Assembly (NCBI GenBank): GCA_963931865.1
Contig: OZ007510.1
Location: forward strand, 8,099,399-8,163,398
Length of the DNA: 64,000 nt
Direction: 5' to 3'
Source of the DNA: Axinella damicornis
Taxonomy: Eukaryota; Porifera; Demospongiae; Axinellida; Axinellidae
This document shows positions 57,201 through 64,000 of the stretch, piece by piece; the stretch's first letter is position 1; the number at the start of each line of letters is the position of its first letter. The translations under genes were made by a program, and so were the position numbers. The notes below the pieces were generated by a model. The model saw only the letters and a list, made by a program, of their open reading frames with translations, searched no databases and was not told the origin of the DNA.

Positions 57201-60200
57201 TTATCACCAAGAATTTGGCGAGGAAACGCTCCCCAGTCTTGATAGTCAAGTCAGTCTCACTGAGTCTAGTCTCGTGCCCAGACCACACCCTTTTGGGCTA
57301 CTCCAATTAAAGTCACATGACCTAATTGACCAATCAAACGTGAGCTTGAGCAGTAAAGACCACGTGCACGAAACTTCACAGCACATGCAAGTCGACCCTC
57401 AGTGAAGTTGTCTCTGAAGTCTCTGTACTCGAAAAAGAACAATGTCGAACAAACTTTTCGTTGGTAACCTTGCTTTCCAAGCCACTGAGGAGGATCTGCA
57501 GGAGGCCTTTGGGGCCTATGGACATATTCAAGAAGCCAAAATCATTCTGGACCGTGATACTGGCCGTTCACGTGGTTTTGCATTCGTGACGTTTTCATCT
57601 GCCGAGGCAGCTGATGCAGCTCTGGCTCTGGACGGCCAGGACCTGTGTGGCCGCACTATCCGCGTAAACATTGCTACTGAGCGTGGAGGTGGCTACCGTG
57701 GTGGCCGTTGAGGCTTTCTAATTATGGAGAACCCAGAGCACAGTGACTAAATTACATACGGTAAGTTGTGCTTATCTACTTTATCTAGTAGTACTAAAGT
57801 GGTTGAAATCTTTTATGTTGGAAAATGTTCTTTTCTTCAGGAAAAAAAAACTTGAATTGTGAAACCCAGACTCAGTTCTTCAGTGTATGCACCACAAGAG
57901 TAAAGTATGGCTTAATTCTTTATTCTTCTGTTTTGGAAACTGTTCCTTTTCTTCAGTTGAATTTGTGAATCCAGAGTCAGTTCTTCAGTGTATGCACCAC
58001 AAGAGTAAAGTCTGCCGCATGGCTTAATTCTTCCTACGTGGATATTGGAAGTACATACTAGGTACCGGAAGTGCGCTCGCATTCAGAAATGGCCCTGGCC
58101 CTAATATAACCTATATTTACGTCACAGCAGTCACGTTGGTTGAGCTTTTCTTCAGGGGGAAAAAAAAAACTCGTGAAACCCAAAGTCAGTTCTTTGGTGT
58201 ATGCACCACAGTGTGACGTATATTATACCTAGTGCTACTATAGTTACTAGCAAAGATAAGCGCATGGAACAGTTGAAGACCTGGAGTGGCCTGTGTGCCA
58301 ACTTCTCCCTCATTCTACACTGTACTATGGGGACTGTCGCATGTGGGTTGTGTAGTGTAATTGCATGGTCTCCTTGGTGCAACCACATGTGGTTAGCCTG
58401 ACCCCACCCCTACCCTAAAGTATAGACTTCCTGCCTGTTCTCTAGATAGTCTCGTGCCCAGACGTCCACACCCACCGGCGGAGCACATAGACGGGGCTGG
58501 GCACGAGACTGTTCTCTAGACATGTATTGTCAAGGGCGTATCGAGCCACCGAAGGTGGCGAGGTTTATGCGCCCTTGGTATTGTGTAATTGAAGGGGGCA
58601 GTGTCCTCCCTTGGTCTTACGTTGGGGGCTTCACTCTCCCATATCCCTTGCAGCAAGTTGCTGTTATGTTGGGGTCTGAATTAGCCTCATTCCCAGGACG
58701 GGGCTAGGGTCTGGGATAGTGTGTGGGAACGAGACTAGGTCTGGGACTGCACTCAGGGGATGTTCTGAGCATGAGTGACTTGTGGCACAATAGAAGCTCA
58801 CCTGTTGCTTCATACATAGGTGATAAAAACTAAATACATTGTACTTTGCACAATTGATACAGCAGACCACACATTCCCACACATTCCTGTGTATTTGGGT
58901 CATTTCGGCAGACATTTGTGCAATGGCTATATAGTCTTGTGGCCAGCTGTCCATGCGCGCCCCAGTAGTGTGGAGGGCACGAGACTATGGTTGATGTTGG
59001 GGGAAGTCCAGTCTAGTCGCTAGCCCCTCTCCGCCTGGCTGGTCAAGCGGGGGCGCGCTCCGCCCTCCTCGCGCAGCTTCACCGCGCACCCCCACTTGAC
59101 CGGCTGGGTGGAGAGGGACTTGCGATTAGACTGGGGGAAGTCATGGCTAAGTAGTCCAAGTGATACAAGAGTTGAGTTACCAGAATTACTAGCCTCGTTC
59201 CCCTGCTTTTTGTTGCATACTGTACGTAAAAACCTGTTGTATGTACAATATCCTGTTGTATGGACAAAACGCTGCATGGGGAGGAACCTCGGAACGAGGC
59301 TAGAAATTGCATCAAAGGTACTCGGAGCTGGAATAGCTTCCACTGTCCTCAACACCATGCCAACTTAATGTTGGCAAGTTTCCTGATGTGTACCCTGGCC
59401 ATGCACCACATCACAAGGTACATGCTGAAGCTGGACAGTGGGACAGTGAGTTATGAGGACAGTCTAGTCTCGGTCCCAGACCCCAAGGTCCCCAACACGG
59501 GTTTGCTTTCAGTATCGCATGCATTATATCTGGGAGTGATATATGGGAACAAGGCCAAAGACGGTCAAGACACTATCAAGCCCCACAACAAAGTGGGAGT
59601 AGATCGTCCACAGCTGTGGGGCTCTTGCCATTTTTGGAATGCTAGGCATAACACCATGGATACGTGCCTGGTATGTATGTAAGTACGAATCTACATTGTT
59701 GTATTGTGTGTATGCATTGTACATCTTGATCCCTAGCTACTATGGTTGCTACTAGCTGTAGAGCTTATAGTTACGGTAAATACTCGATCGTCCCTTGTAC
59801 AGGGGTGGCCTGGGAGTTGCTTGACCACACCCCTCCATCAAAGCTGAAAAACAAGCCCCTCGTACCAACTAAAGAAGAGCACATCTCCTCCAAAGAGGTA
59901 TGTGCTATGCTCGCAGACATGTGTTATAGTGTTGAATGAAATGGGTATTACCCCTTGTGTTTACAGTGGCTCTTGAGGTATGGGTTGAAGAAACTGGGAC
60001 TTGGTAGTGAAATGATCTTCCCTGCTAGTGGTGGTTGCCATGGAGATCAGGGCAGAAAGAGGACCATTTACAAACATATCAACCACTATGTATGTCACAG
60101 TTAGTGCACTAACTGTCATTGTCATACTTGTACAAATTGAGTGCTGAATTTCTGCAGTGGATGATACTGCATGTATTCCCCTCTCAGGGAGAGGTGGTGG

Positions 60201-63200
60201 ACCTGTATATCAGCCATCACAGCCTGAGAGGGTATGCAAAGAAACTGCGAACTGCCTTGAACCGATACCAGTCCAGACTGGAATGGCTGTTGGAAGGTAC
60301 AATTAAGTATACAGTTCCCAGACCGGATATCTGGTTCTCAGTCCTAAAATGTAATACTGATTCCCTACAGATTATCAAAAGATCTTTGGAGTAATAGTGG
60401 AGAAGAAGGTATGCATATCTTAATTCCAGGCTTTATCCCACCTCCAGTTTTTGATCGCTTGTGGTACGCTTCCCCTGCTGTTGTTGCATACTGCAAGTGA
60501 TCAAAAGCAGGAGATTGGAATGAGGCTAGGTACGTGTGCGTACGTAGCTGGGAGGGTAGTTTGCATTATTGCCACTTCCATGTATTATGGACAGGGGTGA
60601 AACAGGTGAGTTTACTGGTTGGAACTCTCTCCAGGTGTTGTTCCTGTTGGACGTCTCCAGCTCCATGACTGGCTCCCTGCCAGAGGTGGTGGAGGCACTG
60701 GCACAGCTGTTGCTGCAGTGGGACACCTGCACCGTGCACGGAGTGAAGAGGTGGGCATACAGTCGTTGTGTTTTAGCATGTAGGACCTTATAATGAAAAT
60801 CAAAGCCATCAGTTTTAATTTAGGTTTGTACCACTTTAGGCTATATATATATATAGCTAGCTGTACAGTAACAAGACCTGTATTTTTGCTTGCTCCAATT
60901 GAGTGTGAGACACTTGTCCCTCTCCCACTCTGCTTTCGTGACCACACCCAACTGTGATCAGTACAGTTATTTTGAGGTCCAGTACATTCCTTAAGGTTAC
61001 GAGATTCCTGTGTGCGGATACGTGCACCATATACTTATATTAACTAAGCGCTATTTCATAGTTTTTTGTCGCCCAAAATAAAACCGTGTGATCTGACTTG
61101 GACTTGGAGACCGTATTGAATAGACACAAACAGTATAGAAAGGGCCGGACAAAGCGTTTTTGGAATACTGATGACCGTTCCGAAGTTATACGGCGCTGTA
61201 TTCCAAAGACGGGAGTCAAGATGCGGTTGTTCGCACTCAAGGGTTGTTCTTTCGAGGACTGTTCAGCCTAGCCATAACACACTTCCGTCATGCCCTAGTG
61301 CTTTCAATGGTATGTTATGTATTCTTCCCTTGTCACAGTTTCAACATTGTGACATATGCCTCCACCGTTGCCAAATGGCAGGAGGAGCTGGCGCCGGTGG
61401 CCGGGGACGGCTGTGCTCAAGCTATACAGTGGCTGCGCACGGTGAGGGCAGGAGGGGCCAGCTGTCTCCTGGAGGCTCTGAAGGTGTGCTTACATACAGT
61501 CTGAGTTGCCTTTCTATCATCACCTGTCTGGATGACTTACTTTGAATTCAGGTGTCCTTCCAGTCTGGTGCAACTGGGATTTACCTGGTGACAGATGGAA
61601 TACCAGTAAGCTGATTCAGTTGGCTGTCTGTGCATGTGGATGTGGTCAGATAGCATACTCAGTATATACAGTAATCAAGTTTGCAGTGTCAACTATGTAA
61701 ATGTGTGTTCACAGTGGTAGCTTGATTACCACCTGCTGGTGTTGGAGGATGCCTACCCTGGCTCAGGATATAGTATACCCAGGATATATACAGTAATCAA
61801 GTTTGCAGTGTCAATGGTGTAAATGTGGTAGCTTGATTACCACCTGCTGGTGTTGGAGGATGCATACCCTGGCTCAGGCCTGGGGAAATCCCCTCCAATA
61901 GTACTGCAGGTACCAGTGGTATATCCACCTGCTGGCCATGGTACGGTTTTGTATCATATCTTCTGAGGGAGTAGGAGTGTCCAACTGTCGCACTGCACAC
62001 AAAACAATTTGTGTCAAATTAAGTAGTCTTTACCATATTTGGTAGTACAGGTAATTGATAGGTGTGCACACATGGCTTCTTGTCAACTACTTATTTGGGT
62101 GAGCCTGAGCCCACACCAGTGTGAGTTCATTATGAACTCTTGATTGCGCATGTGCGTGTGTATGTTTGGTGGGTTGAACCGACCACTTACCAGAAATTTC
62201 TCTTCCACGTGCAAACTTCCAACCATGAGCTTGAGAAGTCTACTTCTCTATGCAAGGAACGGCGTACCGTGAACCGTCTGCTTGTTCGATGGATGATCGC
62301 AATGACAAAGACGGAGACCACTGGTGGACCTATAGCTACCCATTCACTGCATGGCTAGAGGAAAAGATGAACCACGAGCAACGAGTGGCAACGACAAAGA
62401 CGGAGACCACTGGTGGACCTACCCATTCACTGGCGAGTGAGCAAAAAGGCTACCGCATGGCAGTAAAGATTCATGACTAGTATTGTTGCCTGCCTCTCTT
62501 TTTGAGTCCTGCAAGTCAATCATCACGTGGACCTACTTCTTCAATGGCTACAGCGATATTTTTGCTTGGTGGCTTAACACATGGGTGACGTACATGCTAG
62601 ACCGCTTCATCTACAACTAGACCGCTTCATCTGTAACTTGACTACAGTTCCTGTGATGTTGTACATGAGTGTATTTTAGTGTCATAATTTCTGTGGCCTG
62701 ACGTTGTCATTTCTCAGTCACATTCTGATGACACTCATGTGTGCATGCAACTGCTCCATGTCCTGCACGTGCATGCACTCTTTGCTTAGGCTCGCCCCAA
62801 TGTCCTTCATTTCCGCTAGTCCAATATGCAAAAGGTCTAATGGACTTCTCATAACCCATGTTCTATGCATGCAGCCAGACGCTCCTGCCTATAAGCTGCT
62901 GATCATACTACTACCTGATCAGTTTGAATCGTAACATATAGTTAATGAGCGTTTACCATAATTGTATTCTCTAGAGACTCGTCATTTTGTACTGCATCAC
63001 TACCATGTCCATACACTAGCTGCCTCTGTCTGTGTGCTTACTCACGGTAGGACCACACCCATGAATTCCTCCTGAACCAGCTGCCACTGCTGAGGAAATC
63101 TTATGGAAGTGGCTGGGTGCTTAACACTGTGGCCTTTCGCTGCTTGGACCTGTGAGTGATTGCCAATAACAGCTAGTGAGCAGTGTTTCTCCCCAAGGAA

Positions 63201-63575
63201 GGTGCCAGGGTGATGCTCCCTCCTTAATTCCTTTGATGTGGTCATTGGAGTCCAAACTGTGATGTGGTCATATGGCTCTTCCCTAGCTCCCCACCCCCCT
63301 TTGAACACTGGCTTTAGTTACTGTACTGATATGACACATATTGTCCATTACCTCACTGCCTATGTTCTACGACAGGGATTCACAAGACTTCCTGAGGTCG
63401 TTGGCAACAAGGAGTGGAGGAAGGTGACAGCTAGGATACCTAGTTAAGTTGGCCCATACATGGGAACTGAATTTGAAGTTGAATACTTGTCTGCAGGTAT
63501 CACAGTTACCCTCTGCCTAGTGGTCTGGTTGCTAAGCAGCAAGACATCACAGCTCTAGCAGGAGAGCCAACACTG
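47877..63575 (+). CDS. VWA3A/VWA3B-like protein with three VWA domains (partial; runs off the right edge)
   Basis: Thirty exons read in one frame for 3294 nt (1098 codons) with no stop: 47877-47960, 48163-48293, 48722-48796, 49117-49488, 49891-50019, 50706-50817, 51078-51155, 51237-51289, 51582-51660, 52304-52424, 52779-52960, 53073-53176, 53320-53439, 53542-53616, 53698-53783, 53853-53905, 54214-54421, 54807-54919, 56001-56114, 56242-56338, 59803-59897, 59967-60089, 60188-60296, 60371-60408, 60635-60750, 61339-61483, 61552-61605, 63051-63151, 63376-63423, 63497-63575. All junction phases agree. VWA domains lie at about aa 145-327, 485-690 and 905-1080. Only the third has DxSxS (DVSSS, aa 923) and VTDG; it ends GGRYHSY. 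Family landmarks are STPQWLEQHGL, TRSFYLDQGLRKG and WLL.GS. The role in this family is poorly known. The start codon and weak donors at exons 7 and 16 are the least certain points. Confidence 0.87.
48600..48651. repeat. Poly-C and (CA)n tract in VWA3-like intron 2
   Basis: About 31 C residues are followed by about nine CA pairs. The length in the assembly may be unreliable. Confidence 0.95.
49725..49796. mobile_element. Hairpin MITE in VWA3-like intron 4
   Basis: The sequence ccatcgcccagcttttcgtcgct is mirrored by gcgacgaaaagctgggcgatg. The right outer end is missing. Confidence 0.75.
50856..50934. mobile_element. Hairpin MITE with 9-bp target duplication in VWA3-like intron 6
   Basis: The ends tagcctcgttcccaggc and gcctgggaacgaggtta are inverted. 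Direct repeats tttttcatg flank it on both sides. Confidence 0.88.
51870..52260. repeat. Irregular tandem repeat in VWA3-like intron 9
   Basis: Repeated gtacactgaggtgtact and tatactgagatgtgttgtagtatacc units, about 20-40 bp and imperfect. Confidence 0.8.
53908..53931 (+). mobile_element. Half hairpin-MITE end next to VWA3-like exon 16
   Basis: The sequence tagcctcgttcccaggcgc is the left terminus of the MITE family without a partner. It starts two bases after the exon's last base, so the donor is GT followed by transposon sequence (g/GTTAGC). Confidence 0.6.
54032..54071. repeat. Poly-G tract in VWA3-like intron 16
   Basis: Nearly 40 uninterrupted G residues; the assembled length is not reliable. 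Confidence 0.95.
54184..54213 (+). repeat. (CA)n repeat forming the exon 17 splice acceptor
   Basis: About 14 CA pairs run directly into CAG/GACACC, so the repeat takes the place of a pyrimidine tract. Confidence 0.85.
55027..55715. repeat. 42-bp minisatellite, about 16 copies, in VWA3-like intron 18
   Basis: The unit reads aatacggccagtagccttgt then tcccaggccattcccaccgt plus gc. Copies are almost identical; two carry tagcctctttcccagg. The 42-bp period is a multiple of three, which opens long frames on both strands. None of these is a gene. Confidence 0.97.
57442..57711 (+). CDS. Single-RRM glycine-rich RNA-binding protein (CIRBP/RBM3-like), nested in VWA3-like intron 20
   Basis: The intact 89-aa frame has no intron. 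It starts MSNKLFVGNLAFQATEEDLQ, with RNP2 (LFVGNL) at residues 5-10 and RNP1 (RGFAFVTF) near residues 44-51. The RRM covers nearly the whole protein and ends in a very short RGG tail (ERGGGYRGGR). Animal cold-inducible and plant/cyanobacterial glycine-rich RRM proteins share this design but usually have longer Gly-rich tails. Such proteins bind RNA in nucleus and cytoplasm. It lies on the same strand as its host gene, between host exons 20 and 21. An intronless CDS may mean a retrocopy, but a donor-like gtaagt at 57760 and acceptors downstream suggest a spliced 3' UTR. A short upstream stretch at about 57300-57440 must hold its promoter. Confidence 0.85.
   Translation: MSNKLFVGNLAFQATEEDLQEAFGAYGHIQEAKIILDRDTGRSRGFAFVTFSSAEAADAALALDGQDLCGRTIRVNIATERGGGYRGGR
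57830..58215 (+). repeat. Three repeated 3'-end modules after the RRM gene
   Basis: Each module has tttcttcag, then a short A-rich or T-rich spacer, then gt(g)aa.cc.agagtcagttctt and gtgtatgcaccacaa. Copies start near 57831, 57948 and 58145. The first two also share gagtaaagt and ggcttaattctt. The sequence could be alternative 3' UTR exons. Confidence 0.75.
58447..58510. mobile_element. Hairpin MITE (TAGTCTCG) with 10-bp target duplication
   Basis: The ends tagtctcgtgcccagac and gggctgggcacgagact are inverted. The 10-bp sequence gttctctaga flanks it on both sides. Confidence 0.88.
58532..58583. mobile_element. Small hairpin, caagggcg family
   Basis: The ends caagggcgtatcgagccacc and ggtttatgcgcccttgg pair. 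Related hairpins lie at 17808 and 30958. Confidence 0.7.
59016..59302. mobile_element. Two further hairpin elements in VWA3-like intron 20
   Basis: One (about 59008-59133) pairs cagtctagtcgctagcccctctcc with ggagagggacttgcgattagactg. The other (59190-59302) runs from tagcctcgttcccctgct to aacctcggaacgaggcta. Confidence 0.75.
60427..60530. mobile_element. Hairpin MITE remnant in VWA3-like intron 24
   Basis: The sequence tccagtttttgatcgcttg pairs with caagtgatcaaaagcagga, and ggaatgaggctagg forms the right end. Confidence 0.65.
61668..61910. repeat. Direct duplication in VWA3-like intron 27
   Basis: The segment cagtaatcaagtttgcagtgtcaa ... tagcttgattaccacctgctggtgttggagga occurs twice (about 61669-61755 and 61789-61865). 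The rest of the 61606-63050 intron shows no exon. 62290-62420 holds another short duplicate (gacaaagacggagaccactg). Confidence 0.85.
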
Positions 63576-63675
63576 GTATGTGCATAACAGGCAAGGACAC
63601 ATATAACCTCTCCATATTGGGTCATACAGAGCTCAGTATAGCACAAGTGCTTTGCATATGTACAGCCTAGCCTGC

Positions 63676-63812
63676 TAGCCTTGTTCCCAGGCCCCATCCG
63701 AAAATCGGAATTTTCGATTTTTCGTATGGGGCCTGGGAACGAGGCTACTAGCCTGCACCGTTTTCGTTTGCGTGCACGAAAGAACAGTTCGTGCATGCAA
63801 CCGAAAACGGTG
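63676..63812. mobile_element. Hairpin MITE with 9-bp target duplication, plus adjoining hairpin
   Basis: The first hairpin (63676-63747) is tagccttgttcccaggcccc to gggcctgggaacgaggcta, flanked by ctagcctgc. Its centre is an AT-rich palindrome (gaaaatcggaattttcgatt). A second hairpin follows at about 63757-63812 (caccgttttcgtttgcgtgc mirrored by gcatgcaaccgaaaacggtg). Confidence 0.9.
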
Positions 63813-64000
63813 TGGGCCTGGGAACAAGGCTATGGTCTCATTCCAGGAGTGGTCTGGGACTGAGGCTAGCTTCTATTTTGAGAGTGACCTGATCCATATA
63901 TAAGCCTGCGTATAAACATGGATAGCTATATAGATGCATACTGTACATATATACAGGACATAATTTTATTAATACTATAGACATCCATCATGCACTCTCC

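Noticed and set aside
62140..62934. Possible extra VWA3-like exons in intron 27, such as cagccagacgctcct at about 62870
   Set aside because: No donor follows in frame, and exon 27 (TDGIP) joins exon 28 (DHTHEF) directly with phase 0, as expected for the family.

Overview
This window is animal nuclear DNA and most likely comes from a sponge (demosponge, Amphimedon-like). Genes are intron-rich with short introns, TRAF and Death-domain proteins are expanded locally, and the spacers are full of small hairpin transposons. The organism call is an inference from architecture; no search was run. All exon models below were built by hand from splice sites, reading phase and protein similarity.

Region 1 (0.6-37.8 kb) is a minus-strand cluster of five TRAF-family genes. 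Three (A 664-5188, B 10801-17397, D 29426-35069) encode an unusual fusion: N-terminal Death domain, a helical module I do not recognise, then RING finger, TRAF zinc finger, coiled coil and C-terminal MATH/TRAF domain. Two (C 18662-20470, E 35720-37827) encode a TRAF without the Death part, and both have lost the RING histidine ligand. The locus looks like a tandem duplication of a unit [Death-TRAF gene, TRAF-only gene, small plus-strand gene]: B+C+small (10.8-24.9 kb) matches D+E+small (29.4-42.7 kb). A with its small gene (0.7-8.9 kb) is a partial, more diverged unit. The proteins suggest a signalling hub in which one polypeptide carries both the death-fold adaptor and the TRAF/E3 part. That function is an inference.

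Region 2 (37.8-47.8 kb) holds the third small-gene copy (about 39.4-40.7 kb), duplicated non-coding sequence, and a very large fold-back element (44878-46503).

Region 3 (47.9-64 kb) is one long plus-strand gene of at least 30 exons, running off the right edge. It encodes a VWA3A/VWA3B-like protein with three von Willebrand factor A domains, of which only the third keeps a recognisable MIDAS motif. Its 3.5-kb intron 20 contains a complete single-RRM RNA-binding protein gene (57442-57711). Intron 18 carries a 42-bp minisatellite whose unit looks like the end of a local hairpin transposon.

Transposons: a hairpin MITE family with ends TAGCCTCG or TAGTCTCG and 8-10-bp target duplications (Mutator-like) recurs throughout, including nested insertions and an occupied/empty-site pair.
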